64,000 bases of DNA from Lachnospiraceae bacterium P6A3. Its GTDB lineage: Bacteria > Bacillota > Clostridia > Lachnospirales > Lachnospiraceae. This document shows positions 25,781-34,580 of this stretch, in pieces. Numbering within the stretch: position 1 is the first letter of the stretch; the number at the start of each line of letters is the position of its first letter. Where the stretch lies: positions 930,001 to 994,000 of the forward strand of contig JNKP01000001.1 in assembly GCA_000702085.1 (NCBI GenBank). Direction: 5' to 3'. The notes below the pieces were generated by a model. That model made no database searches. It saw only the letters and a list, made by a program, of their open reading frames with translations, and was not told where the DNA came from. Both the position numbers and the translations under genes were made by a program.

Positions 25781-26438
25781 TTGATTTCCTCCGTTTTTTC
25801 TCATAGATTTTGTAGAATCTTGTAGTAAAAGGATATGCATATTTGGAATAAGAAACCATATCCTTAAGCTTCATACAATAAATATTTCCCCACGAAGCGG
25901 CTTTTATCCATATCTCATCGCCTTCTTCGATAATACCTGTGACCGTCATGTAATGTGATTTGACCGTCTGCTTGCATGGCTTTAGATCTTCGGTATACAT
26001 GGCGATGGTCTTATCCTTGAAAAGAAAAGGAATTCGCGGGCCTGCCGTAAAGATAACGGGATAATCGTTTTCAAGAAGTTTTTTGATATCGGCGGCTTTT
26101 CTGCGCAGCTGGTTTCTCGCCGTATGACCCCATCCCACTCTTAAACCGACCGAATGCCTGATAAGATACAGGTCACATAAAAGAGGATAATAATAAGGAG
26201 CTATCCCAAGCCCCGGGACGATATACATACCGCCCCGTTTCATCTTACGGATCTGCTCCTTATAATCATCGCGCTCTTTGGGCGCTTTTATATAACCTTT
26301 GTACTGTGCAAGATCGTGCAAAGCAATTACTCCGCATCCACTCTTGCGGAGATTCTTGTCGAAGGTGTTTTCATCGGAAAACCACATCTGGGATCCTGCA
26401 TTATACTTATTTTTCAAGGAATATGTTTTGCTCTGCAA
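25770..26438 (-). CDS. C39-like (papain-fold) protein of unknown function
   Basis: A 222-residue protein without a clear signal peptide. SGCGVIALHDLAQY near residue 33 resembles the catalytic-Cys helix of bacteriocin-processing-like cysteine peptidases, and SHYMTVTGIIEEGDEIWIKAASWG near residue 160 resembles the His and Asp/Asn strands of that fold. A peptidase-like fold is therefore likely; substrate and activity are unknown. It begins 16 bases after degV and overlaps ldh by 11 bases, so it is surely in that operon. Confidence 0.7.
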   Translation of the reverse strand: MQSKTYSLKNKYNAGSQMWFSDENTFDKNLRKSGCGVIALHDLAQYKGYIKAPKERDDYKEQIRKMKRGGMYIVPGLGIAPYYYPLLCDLYLIRHSVGLRVGWGHTARNQLRRKAADIKKLLENDYPVIFTAGPRIPFLFKDKTIAMYTEDLKPCKQTVKSHYMTVTGIIEEGDEIWIKAASWGNIYCMKLKDMVSYSKYAYPFTTRFYKIYEKKRRKSNGS

Positions 26439-26454
26439 CGACTTACTCCCGAAA

Positions 26455-27342
26455 TTATCTTACTCTTTCGTCTCCCCAGAAGAAAAGTGCAACGGTTCCG
26501 GGGCCGGTATGGCTTCCGATGGTGGCGCCGATATCATAGATCTGAACTTTTCCATCCATCTTGGTAAATTTCTCTTCGATAAGATCCGCAACGGCTCTTG
26601 CATCCTCATAGCAGTCGGAATTGCTGATGAATACCTTGCCGCTGTAATCAAGTCCGTCCTGAGCATGTGCTTCCATCATCTCAACGATACGCTTGATTAC
26701 TTTCTTCTTGCCTCTGATCTTCTCACGTGGGATCAGCTTTCCCTCATCATTTACATTAAGAAGGGGGCATATTCCGAGTACGGTACCGATGGCACCGGCG
26801 GTCTTGCTGACTCTTCCTCCTCTGATATAAAAGGTAAGATCTGTCGAGAAGAACCAGTGATGAGCTTTATTCTTGTTGGCTTCGAGCCAGTCCCTGACTT
26901 CATCGATGCTCTTTCCTTCGTCGCGTAGATCCGCTGCCTTATCCACAACAAGTCCGTGTCCGGTTGATGCAGCAAGTGAGTCGACGACATAAAGCTTTCT
27001 GTCGGGATACTTGGGAGCCAGCTCCTCCATTGCAAGCCTTGCCGAATTATACGATCCGGAAAGGCCGCTTGAAAATGCGATGTGAAGGACATCCTTGCCT
27101 TCTTTTAACAAGGGTTCGAAAAACTCGATGTACTCGCCCATGGTAACCTGGCTTGTCTTGGTCTCCTCACCTTCTATCATTCTCTTGAACAGCTCCTTGG
27201 GAGGAACGGTTTTACCCATATCATCGGGATAATCTTTTCCTCCGAGCTCAAAGTGAAAATAGATAACTCCGATATTTCTTTTTTCAAAATATTCATGCGA
27301 AAGATCGCTTGTGGAACAACAGGTTAATTGAAAAGCACTCAC
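26455..27342 (-). CDS. DegV family fatty-acid-binding protein
   Basis: A 295-residue member of the DegV/FakB family, which binds a fatty acid and can present it to the FakA kinase. It has the family features: TSQVTMGEYIEFFEPLL near residue 62, IAFSSGLSGSYNSARLA, VVDSLAASTGHGLVV and FYIRGGRVSKTAGAIGTVLGICPLL. No FakA is in the window. A good promoter lies at 27381-27409, so it is the first gene of the operon ending in putP. Confidence 0.92.
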   Translation of the reverse strand: MSAFQLTCCSTSDLSHEYFEKRNIGVIYFHFELGGKDYPDDMGKTVPPKELFKRMIEGEETKTSQVTMGEYIEFFEPLLKEGKDVLHIAFSSGLSGSYNSARLAMEELAPKYPDRKLYVVDSLAASTGHGLVVDKAADLRDEGKSIDEVRDWLEANKNKAHHWFFSTDLTFYIRGGRVSKTAGAIGTVLGICPLLNVNDEGKLIPREKIRGKKKVIKRIVEMMEAHAQDGLDYSGKVFISNSDCYEDARAVADLIEEKFTKMDGKVQIYDIGATIGSHTGPGTVALFFWGDERVR

Positions 27343-27380
27343 CTTTATTAATCCTCCGTTATGAGATATACAGCACTAAA

Positions 27381-27409
27381 ATTTTAACACACTTTATTAT
27401 GCTAAACAA
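27381..27409 (-). promoter_or_regulatory. Promoter of the degV operon
   Basis: On the minus strand TTGTTT (27404-27409), a 17-base spacer and TAAAAT (27381-27386), about 38 bases before the degV start. Confidence 0.6.
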
Positions 27410-27430
27410 GGAAAGCAGCCTCTCCCGTCA

Positions 27431-29872
27431 TCAGATTTCGGGAACAACTTCCGTCCAGTATTCTCCGCCGTAAATATCGGTGAATCTGTACATCGCAAGG
27501 TAATCCCCTCCGACGTATGTATAGCTGAGTCTGATATTATCGGGATTCTTGACTATAAGCTGTTCTCCGAGATAATAGCTGTCAACATACTCACCGGCAT
27601 AGGTGTAGTAATCACAGACAAAATCAATGGCATCGCCCATCTGAAGTTCGATCAGGCCTCTTGCTTCGGTCTCGTTATCGGTTCCTTCATAATCGATGCG
27701 TGCACCCGCAATGTATCCGTCGGGATGCTTATCGTCAAAGATTATCTCAAGCTTGACAAGCTCACCGTTTAAGAATGCGGGAACGTAAGCCGTGGTGATC
27801 CATTCCTCTCCCACCTGATAACAATCGGTCACATAAAGTGCAACGGGCTGATTCTCGATTGAAAACCACGATCCGTCCACATCCGCGATCAGGTTGCCTA
27901 GTACATCTATATCAAAGATGTTATCAAGTCCCAGATCGATGTATCCCGAACCGTCGTCATAATACATTGCAAGATTAAGTGAATTAACAAGCTCCCACTG
28001 ATCGGACGCAATGGGGATATACACCTTGCTTCCGTCATCCTGCCAGGAAAGAACGGAAGCGTCGAAATAATTCTCCGCAATATAATCCGCAGTCTCCTGA
28101 TCGGTCATGGCTCTTCCGCTTGACAGATCCGATGAAGAAAAAGCGGAGATAAGCTGGAGAATATCGTTCATTCCAAGGGAACCGTATGTTGATGATGCGG
28201 ATCCGCCGGACAAAAGCGAAAGAGGATTGGGATTTGCATTGCCCTGATTTCCGACTGCCTGTCCGGAAGCTTCGAGGGAAGCAAATTCTCTTATGCAGTC
28301 CGAATACTCATCTCCCAGTCCGAGTCTGTCAAAGGTATTGATTGCCTGGGTTACTTTGGCGGACTTGCTGTTGTACGGGAAGTAGATCGATATTCCGTAA
28401 GCATTGGTCATCGCGGATGAAGTACGGTTGTATTTAACCGCGGAAAGAACCGCCCTTGCCAGAGCGTTACCTTCTTCGCTTCCGATGCCCTGTGCAAAAT
28501 CAACCAGGTCGATCTGATCTATTCTCGATGAGGTGGCAAATTCTCTCGATCCCGTTCTTGCGTCCGCAACAACCATGTACTCGCCGCCTGCGATAAGTTC
28601 CTGGGTATCGGTACAGAAAGCTTTGAACTCATCGGGAATGGTTTCCTGAAGCTCCGCAAGGTCTACGATGGAAAGTGTGGTCTTCTGACCTCTGCACTGC
28701 TTATCGCAGGTGTCTACGAAATCATCGATGATCTGCTTTCCTATCTCGATTGTTTCCATGGAAGGATTCTTGGAAAGAGCGTTCAGCCAGTCCGTATAAT
28801 ACCATCCGATGCCGGGCTCGGTTTCCTCGGAGCCAATCAGATAATCAGCATACTGACATGCCATAAGATCGGTATCCACCGTTGCCATAAGACATGCGTC
28901 AAAACCGATAAAGTCGTATTTGATTCCCGCATCCGAAAGAGCGGAATCTATCTCCGCAAGATCCATGGAGCCCGCAGAAGGATTCTTTTCATCATATCCG
29001 TAACCGGAAACTGATCCGCCGCCGTGATCCCAGAAGATAAGCATATTTCTGTTGGCGGGATAATTGGTATGGGCGTAATCGATAAACTCGGTAAGAGTCT
29101 TGGGATCGGTCATTGCTCCGGTACCCATATTGTCTTCAAGGCATTCGATCTTACCGCCGCCCACTACTCTGTAGATCTGGTTTACGGAAGAAGAAACAAT
29201 GCTGTTTTTCCAGTTCTTGCAGCCGCCGGTATAGACAATTACGTTTACATTGTCCGACAGAGTTGCCTTAGCCATCTCCATCAGATCGTTTGATGCCATG
29301 CCGCCCTTTGATTCAAGGTCGGTTCCGCACATATAAACCATAATGGTAACGACGTCTTTTCCGTCACCCAGAATGGTGGTGTATCTGTCTCTTGCTTCGG
29401 GTGCTACGGAGGTATTCAAAACTCCCGTATTCTTATCGGGGCCCCAGTCACTTGCGGTGGAGTTAAGTCCCGCAGCATAAGGTGAGCTCCAGTTTGAAAG
29501 AATACTTGAAGCGGGATCGATACTCGGTAAGGTAGTATTCTGGAGAACCTGGGATCCCGTCTGATATCCGGAATTTCCGCTGTTCGAAGAAGCCATCTTG
29601 ATAATGGCAATAACTATCGCCGCAATGACGGTAGTGATAAGTCTGATTTTGCCTAAACCCATTCCGGGACCGCGGGAATAATTGTTTCCGGAATAATTGT
29701 GGCCCGACGAACTGTGACTCGGCCTGGGTTCCACTCCGCTGCTCGAATGATGAGATCCTCCGCCGCCGAAGCTTCCGCTTCCCACGGGGCCTGTTCCGAG
29801 ACCGGATCCTCTTCTGTGAACTCCGCTTCCGGAACCTGTTACATTTCTCGATCTACCATGTGGTGTAGGCAT
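27431..29872 (-). CDS. Clostripain-family (C11) cysteine protease, membrane-anchored
   Basis: An 813-residue protein. Residues 1-73 are a low-complexity Gly/Ser/His/Arg-rich head; a hydrophobic segment (about 77-93) follows, so the head is probably cytoplasmic and the protease outside. The C11 domain (about 165-510) has the catalytic His in LIFWDHGGGSVSGYG near 280 and the catalytic Cys in DFIGFDACLMATVD near 326. The C-terminal 250 residues are beta-rich and probably bind or regulate. ATG is preceded by AAGGAG. Role in extracellular proteolysis after Arg/Lys is a family inference. Confidence 0.9.
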   Translation of the reverse strand: MPTPHGRSRNVTGSGSGVHRRGSGLGTGPVGSGSFGGGGSHHSSSGVEPRPSHSSSGHNYSGNNYSRGPGMGLGKIRLITTVIAAIVIAIIKMASSNSGNSGYQTGSQVLQNTTLPSIDPASSILSNWSSPYAAGLNSTASDWGPDKNTGVLNTSVAPEARDRYTTILGDGKDVVTIMVYMCGTDLESKGGMASNDLMEMAKATLSDNVNVIVYTGGCKNWKNSIVSSSVNQIYRVVGGGKIECLEDNMGTGAMTDPKTLTEFIDYAHTNYPANRNMLIFWDHGGGSVSGYGYDEKNPSAGSMDLAEIDSALSDAGIKYDFIGFDACLMATVDTDLMACQYADYLIGSEETEPGIGWYYTDWLNALSKNPSMETIEIGKQIIDDFVDTCDKQCRGQKTTLSIVDLAELQETIPDEFKAFCTDTQELIAGGEYMVVADARTGSREFATSSRIDQIDLVDFAQGIGSEEGNALARAVLSAVKYNRTSSAMTNAYGISIYFPYNSKSAKVTQAINTFDRLGLGDEYSDCIREFASLEASGQAVGNQGNANPNPLSLLSGGSASSTYGSLGMNDILQLISAFSSSDLSSGRAMTDQETADYIAENYFDASVLSWQDDGSKVYIPIASDQWELVNSLNLAMYYDDGSGYIDLGLDNIFDIDVLGNLIADVDGSWFSIENQPVALYVTDCYQVGEEWITTAYVPAFLNGELVKLEIIFDDKHPDGYIAGARIDYEGTDNETEARGLIELQMGDAIDFVCDYYTYAGEYVDSYYLGEQLIVKNPDNIRLSYTYVGGDYLAMYRFTDIYGGEYWTEVVPEI

Positions 29873-29901
29873 ATTGGTTAGTCTCCTTCTTTTACGTAAG
29901 A

Positions 29902-30111
29902 TCAGATGTCTTCGATATCTTCAAAGACCGTCTCGTTAATCACCTTATTCATAACATCCTCGGCGGCATCATCCACCACCTGTTCGAATCCCGTAAGTGC
30001 GGCAAAAGGTGCGAACTGTGCAGCCCTTGCCTCACGGCTCATCCTGGGATGCTTATCCGGATCCGGTTCGTGCACGGGAAGACCGATTATATCGCTGTAA
30101 TCGTTTTTCAT
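29902..30111 (-). CDS. Small partner protein of the Y-family polymerase
   Basis: A 69-residue protein with the conserved MSREARAAQFAPFAALTGFEQ block seen in small proteins encoded next to Y-family polymerases in Firmicutes (YolD-like group, from memory). Its ATG overlaps the polymerase stop (ATGA), so expression is coupled. Function unknown, possibly a modulator of the polymerase. Confidence 0.8.
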   Translation of the reverse strand: MKNDYSDIIGLPVHEPDPDKHPRMSREARAAQFAPFAALTGFEQVVDDAAEDVMNKVINETVFEDIEDI

Positions 30112-31688
30112 GCTTTATGTCCTCCGACCTGACCGTTCCTTTCGGCCGTCATTGCACCCTCTTCGAGATTCATGCCCTTTAGTATAGCATTTTTCCCGTA
30201 TTTTTGCTGAATACTCAGTACCGCCTCCTGAAGCCTGCGGTCTTTCTCCTCATCCTCTTCATTCTCTTCTCTGATCCTTGCCTCTTCATCATAATCCGTA
30301 AACAGATCCAGCTGTACATATTCAACTGCTTTGGCATTTTCCTTTTTGCCTTCTTCTTCGGGAAGGGTATGGTTTGCCACAATATTGACGCGCCTTATGA
30401 GAAGATTCATGTCGATGATCTCTTCATAGAGCTGTGCGGCGGTTGAGACCAGAGTTCTGGTAGACGAGGTATAGTGTCCCAGGTTCATGCTTCCGCCCGC
30501 AGGTGCGGGTACAAGCCTTCCGTAATAATCCCTGACGATCTCGCCCCTGTAATCCTTCATGCGCTCCTTATCGGCAAAATTATCGATGTCATATCCCACA
30601 TAGATTACAAGCTGGTCCGTCACCAGTCCTTTTTTTACCAGATCCAGTGAAAGGAGTTCGGTCATCTCCTTGACAATAAGAAGTCCCTTTTCCGCGGTAT
30701 AGGGGCATTTCAGGACCTGTCCCGTTGAGATTGACGTACTCTTGGGAACATATCCCTTAACATCCGCGATCTCACAGGGTTCATATCCCCAGGCATGATC
30801 TATAAGAAGCTCCGCATTTATTCCGAAGAGCTTATACAGAAGATCTTCACTGTAATGATTGCCTTTGGCTCCCACGGAGCATCTTGCAACATCACCGAGA
30901 GTGTACATGCCGTTTTTCTCAAGCTTACGTGCGGTTCCCGAACCGATCCTCCAGAAGTCCGTAAGAGGCCTGTGGTCCCAGAGTATCTCGCGGAATTTTT
31001 TCTCATCCAGTTCCGCAACTCTCACACCGTCCTTATCCGCAGGCATATGCTTTGCAACTATATCCATTGCGATCTTGCACAGGAACATATTGGTACCGAT
31101 CCCTGCGGTTGCTGTTATACCCGTTTCGGCCAGAACTTCTCTTACCATCTTCATGGCCAGTTCGTGCGCCGTCATTTTATATGTCTTCAGATAATGAGTC
31201 ACATCCATGAATACTTCATCTATGGAATAAACATGCATATCCTCGGGTGCAACATACCTTAAGTAGATGCTGACAATCCTCGCACTGTATTCCATGTAAT
31301 AGCGCATTCTGGGTGGAGCGATTTCATACCCGAGTTCCAGAGTCTTATCGCTTTTTACATCGGGATCGTATGAGCTCTTTCCGGAAAAATCCGCACCGCC
31401 CAGGGCTCTTTTTCTGGCGGAATTTATCTCCCTGACTCTTTGCACCACTTCAAAAAGCCTTGCTCTTCCTGATATACCGTAGGATTTGAGAGAAGGCGAA
31501 ACCGCGAGGCATATTGTTTTTTCGGTACGTGTGGGATCGGCTACCACAAGATTTGTCTTGAGAGGATCGAAGCCTCTTTCGACACATTCGACGGAGGCAT
31601 AGAAAGATTTTAAGTCTATGGCAATAAAGGTCCTTCTGTCGGGGCCCTCGTCCGAGTATATTCGCTTTTCGCCATGCTCCATAGCCAT
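30108..31688 (-). CDS. Y-family translesion DNA polymerase (UmuC/YqjW type)
   Basis: A 526-residue error-prone polymerase. Palm motifs are complete: FIAIDLKSFYASVE with the first catalytic Asp (residue 25 or so), VYSIDEVFMDV with the second catalytic Asp-Glu, and TATAGIGTNMFLCKIAMD. It continues with a helix-hairpin-helix segment and a little-finger domain; the C-terminal 90 residues are charged. The UvrX/YqjW-like length and the small partner gene fit a mobile or SOS-type polymerase, but no LexA box (CGAACnnnnGTTCG) was found. The ATG at 31688 has no ribosome-binding site; a TAGAAT lies just 6 bases upstream, implying a leaderless mRNA. Confidence 0.93.
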   Translation of the reverse strand: MAMEHGEKRIYSDEGPDRRTFIAIDLKSFYASVECVERGFDPLKTNLVVADPTRTEKTICLAVSPSLKSYGISGRARLFEVVQRVREINSARKRALGGADFSGKSSYDPDVKSDKTLELGYEIAPPRMRYYMEYSARIVSIYLRYVAPEDMHVYSIDEVFMDVTHYLKTYKMTAHELAMKMVREVLAETGITATAGIGTNMFLCKIAMDIVAKHMPADKDGVRVAELDEKKFREILWDHRPLTDFWRIGSGTARKLEKNGMYTLGDVARCSVGAKGNHYSEDLLYKLFGINAELLIDHAWGYEPCEIADVKGYVPKSTSISTGQVLKCPYTAEKGLLIVKEMTELLSLDLVKKGLVTDQLVIYVGYDIDNFADKERMKDYRGEIVRDYYGRLVPAPAGGSMNLGHYTSSTRTLVSTAAQLYEEIIDMNLLIRRVNIVANHTLPEEEGKKENAKAVEYVQLDLFTDYDEEARIREENEEDEEKDRRLQEAVLSIQQKYGKNAILKGMNLEEGAMTAERNGQVGGHKA

Positions 31689-31694
31689 GGGATT

Positions 31695-31703
31695 ATTCTA
31701 ACA
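31695..31703 (-). promoter_or_regulatory. Extended -10 element placed for a leaderless polymerase mRNA
   Basis: Minus strand TGTTAGAAT (TGn plus TAGAAT), then AATCCC and ATG. The start of transcription should fall at or within a base or two of the ATG. A matching arrangement precedes the GH13 gene (34520-34528). Confidence 0.5.
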
Positions 31704-31704
31704 C

Positions 31705-31735
31705 AAAAGGTCCGGGGACTATCCCCGAACCTTTT
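31705..31735 (-). terminator. Terminator behind the D-2-hydroxyacid dehydrogenase / ABC remnant
   Basis: Stem of 14 pairs (31705-31718 with 31722-31735); the one C.A mismatch on plus becomes a G.U pair in the minus-strand RNA, which is then followed by TTTTGTG. It ends the minus-strand transcript coming from 32873. Confidence 0.7.
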
Positions 31736-31742
31736 CTTAAGA

Positions 31743-31886
31743 TTATCCCATTTTCCAATCCGGTGCCTGCTGCCTCATGTTTACAAATCTGCTGTAAATC
31801 TTATTTGTTGTCATAAGTTTTCATGCGTTCCGGATTCAATCTTGCCTTCGCTTATCACTGCGATCTTATCAGCATTCTTAATTATC
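31743..31886 (-). pseudogene. 3' remnant of an ABC exporter ATPase gene, frameshifted
   Basis: Translation of the minus strand gives KNADKIAVISEGKIESGTH then ENL and a stop; after a one-base shift it continues as MTTNKIYSRFVNMRQQAPDWKMG and a stop. Together this is the typical C-terminal end of a fused ABC exporter (after the H-loop: NADKI-V-EGKI-E-GTHEEL, then IY..FV..R....W). A base is missing at the ENL/M junction and all upstream domains are gone. It directly abuts the stop codon of the dehydrogenase gene. Confidence 0.7.
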
Positions 31887-32873
31887 TTAAGATTTGATTT
31901 CAAAGGGGTTTTCTTTTCCCTCATCCATCTCGAGAATCCCTTCGACGCAATGCTCCACCATCTCTCTTACGGCAACGTCCGTATAGAAGGCCATATGCGA
32001 TGTGAGAAGTACATTGGGATAGGATTTAAGAATAGCCATATCATGGTTATCCAGAATGTCGCCTTTTCTGTCGAGGTAATACAGACCTGCTTCATGTTCT
32101 ATGGTATCGAGTCCGGCAAATCCGATCTTGCCCGATTCGATACCGTCTATCATAGCCTGGGTATCGATGAGCATTCCTCTTGCGCAGTTTATGATCATGA
32201 CACCGTCTTTCATCATCTCAATCTGTTCCTTACCTATCATGTGATAGTTTGCATCAAGTCCGGGAACATGAAGCGAAATGATGTCGCAGTTTTTATATAT
32301 AGTCTCAAGATCCGTATACTCCGCATACTTTGCAGCGGATTCATTTTGTCTTATGTCATAGCAGAGCATCTTGCATCCGAAGCCAGAAAGATGTTCTATC
32401 ACTTTGGTTCCGATCCTTCCGGTTCCGATTATGCCTACGGTGCAGTCCTGGATATGTCTTCCAAGTTTTCCTTTTAACGAATAGTCCTGGATATTTCCTC
32501 TTTCGATTATGGGCATGATCTTGCGAAGCCCCATAAGCATCATCATGATGGAATAATCCGCAACTCCGGTAGGATCGTATGAAATGGATGCGGTACGGAT
32601 ACCGATCTTATGCGCATATGCATTGTCGATGTGATCGTAACCTATGGTACGGGTGGAGATATACCTGATACCCAGACTCTTAAACTTATCGAGAAGTGTG
32701 GGATCCATGGTGTTGGTCAGAATACTGAGGGCGTCATAGCCTTCGCACAGATGAGCATTCTCAAGAGAAGGATACTCGGATGTAAATCCGTACTCTATTC
32801 CTTTTTTCTTACAGATGTCTTCAAAAAATCCCTGCTCGTCATAGGGTCTTAATGAATATGCAAATATCTTCAC
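31887..32873 (-). CDS. D-2-hydroxyacid dehydrogenase (D-lactate dehydrogenase-like)
   Basis: A 328-residue NAD-dependent enzyme of the D-isomer-specific family, reducing a 2-keto acid such as pyruvate. Visible are the catalytic Arg in STRTIGYDHID, the Rossmann motif GTGRIGTKVIEHLSGFG (about 150), CDIISLHVPG, NCARGMLIDT and the late catalytic His in LTSHMAFYTD near residue 295. It resembles LdhA/VanH-type D-lactate dehydrogenases. Its 3' end is fused to the remnant of a lost ABC gene, so a deletion brought it here or removed its neighbour. Confidence 0.88.
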   Translation of the reverse strand: MKIFAYSLRPYDEQGFFEDICKKKGIEYGFTSEYPSLENAHLCEGYDALSILTNTMDPTLLDKFKSLGIRYISTRTIGYDHIDNAYAHKIGIRTASISYDPTGVADYSIMMMLMGLRKIMPIIERGNIQDYSLKGKLGRHIQDCTVGIIGTGRIGTKVIEHLSGFGCKMLCYDIRQNESAAKYAEYTDLETIYKNCDIISLHVPGLDANYHMIGKEQIEMMKDGVMIINCARGMLIDTQAMIDGIESGKIGFAGLDTIEHEAGLYYLDRKGDILDNHDMAILKSYPNVLLTSHMAFYTDVAVREMVEHCVEGILEMDEGKENPFEIKS

Positions 32874-32902
32874 GTCCGTAGATCTCCTTTATGCTTTCCG
32901 CT

Positions 32903-34513
32903 TCATGCAGCGGTTATAATGGCAATGTCATATGCGGGAAGAGTTATCTTTCCGCCGCCAAGTTTTATCTTATCCTTGGAAGTATTGAGTACTCCGCCCA
33001 GAACGGAATATGATGAATAGTTTTCCGGAATCTCTATTGCAACATCTTCGCTCGAGAAATTGATTGCGATAAGTACAGGTTCGAATCCTTCCGCTTCTTT
33101 CAGATACAGTACATAATTCTCCGATGATGCGATCACTTCGGTTATCTGCCCTCTTGATATGGAGGGATAAATTCTCCTGAGTCTTATGGCCTGCCTGTAG
33201 TAATTATATATGGACAGTTCATCCTTAACCTGCTCTTCGAAGGATCCGTATTTCATTGCAAAAGAGTCCATGCCCGAAGGCCCTGCGCACATGCCGGCTG
33301 CCGATGCATCCGTGTTCCACTGCATGGGTGCGCGCTTATTTTCATCCTTCCCGGAGCCCTTCATTCCCAGCTCTTCGCCGTAATAGACGAATGCACTTCC
33401 GCTCATAAGAAGATTCAAAGCGCCTGCAAGCTTTACTTTGCTGTCGACATTTTCTCCGGCGTAATAACCTGCGCTTCTTCCCATGTCATGATTGGTATAG
33501 AAAGGAGCGTTGATATAATCGGGATTGTAGCTGAGGTAGAGTTCGTTCTCCGCAATCTGTGAGTTTACGAATTTCTCGGGTGAAACCGTTCCTCTTACCG
33601 CGCCCGCTATAAGGCCGTCGGAATCCGCATATGCAAAATCAAACATGCTGTCGACGCCGCTCTCATAGTACCTGCTGTAATCATTCTGTGAAGACCAGCC
33701 TTCACACACAATATATGCATCGGGTTTTATGCTCTTAACATCTTCCGCAAATCTTCCCAGAGCAGCGCAGCTTCCCGCCGTATCATTAGTATAATAGCTT
33801 GTTACGGCATCCATTCTAAATCCGTCACAGCCTTCGGAGAGCCAGAATGCGGCTATATCTTTGAACTCAGCCCGCACTTCTTCATTGTCCAGGTTAAAGT
33901 CAGGCATCCCGCTCCAGAATCTTGCCTCATAGAACCAGTCGGTTCCGGGAACTCTTGAATATCCGCCGGATTCGGTGGTCGTAAAATTATAATAATTCAG
34001 ATACTTGCATTCGGAATAATCGGGCTCTTCGCCGGGAGCCAGAGCCTGAAGATAATCGCAGGCTTCGACAAACCAGGGGTGCTCGGACGAGGAGTGATTC
34101 ATGACCATATCGTTATAGACATGAATATTCCTCGCATGGCACTCTGCTATAAGGGCTTCATAGTCCGCAAGCGTTCCGTACTCCGGATCTATATCCTTAT
34201 AATCCGTCACATCGTATTTATGATATGTAGGAGAAGGACATATGGGACTCAGCCATATGGCATCAAAACCCATGTCCTCGATATAGTCCAGCCTTGAAAT
34301 TATTCCCTGAAGATCGCCTACACCGTCTCCGTTGCTGTCGCAAAAAGAATACACGAAGATTTCGTAAACGGTTCTGTAATTATCTTCCGATGAATAAAGG
34401 TCATGGGCGTCATTTACCTTGCTCATCTGAAGTGAGCAGGCGCTTAAAATGACGGACATGACCGCAGCTGTTATTACATGTAAAATTTTGCCTGATTTGA
34501 TATTCTTACGCAT
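32903..34513 (-). CDS. GH13 alpha-amylase-family lipoprotein
   Basis: A 536-residue surface lipoprotein. A signal peptide ends in the lipobox LSAC (Cys near residue 26). The (beta/alpha)8 barrel has the four GH13 regions: DMVMNHSS near 138, GFRMDAV near 233 (nucleophile Asp), CEGWSS near 274 (acid/base Glu) and FYTNHDMGR near 343. The C-terminal beta domain is present. It probably cleaves alpha-1,4-glucans or malto-oligosaccharides outside the cell. No ribosome-binding site precedes the ATG; a TAGAAT lies 6 bases upstream, so its mRNA may be leaderless. Confidence 0.92.
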   Translation of the reverse strand: MRKNIKSGKILHVITAAVMSVILSACSLQMSKVNDAHDLYSSEDNYRTVYEIFVYSFCDSNGDGVGDLQGIISRLDYIEDMGFDAIWLSPICPSPTYHKYDVTDYKDIDPEYGTLADYEALIAECHARNIHVYNDMVMNHSSSEHPWFVEACDYLQALAPGEEPDYSECKYLNYYNFTTTESGGYSRVPGTDWFYEARFWSGMPDFNLDNEEVRAEFKDIAAFWLSEGCDGFRMDAVTSYYTNDTAGSCAALGRFAEDVKSIKPDAYIVCEGWSSQNDYSRYYESGVDSMFDFAYADSDGLIAGAVRGTVSPEKFVNSQIAENELYLSYNPDYINAPFYTNHDMGRSAGYYAGENVDSKVKLAGALNLLMSGSAFVYYGEELGMKGSGKDENKRAPMQWNTDASAAGMCAGPSGMDSFAMKYGSFEEQVKDELSIYNYYRQAIRLRRIYPSISRGQITEVIASSENYVLYLKEAEGFEPVLIAINFSSEDVAIEIPENYSSYSVLGGVLNTSKDKIKLGGGKITLPAYDIAIITAA

Positions 34514-34519
34514 GTGGTT

Positions 34520-34528
34520 ATTCTACCA
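34520..34528 (-). promoter_or_regulatory. Extended -10 element placed for a leaderless GH13 mRNA
   Basis: Minus strand TGGTAGAAT followed by AACCAC and ATG. It aligns with the element before the Y-family polymerase. The block also forms a short TGTGGT/ACCACA inverted repeat around the -10. Confidence 0.5.
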
Positions 34529-34580
34529 CAAATCATGAAACCCTACTAAGTTTCTCCAAATCCAAATGCCATACTCCTCC

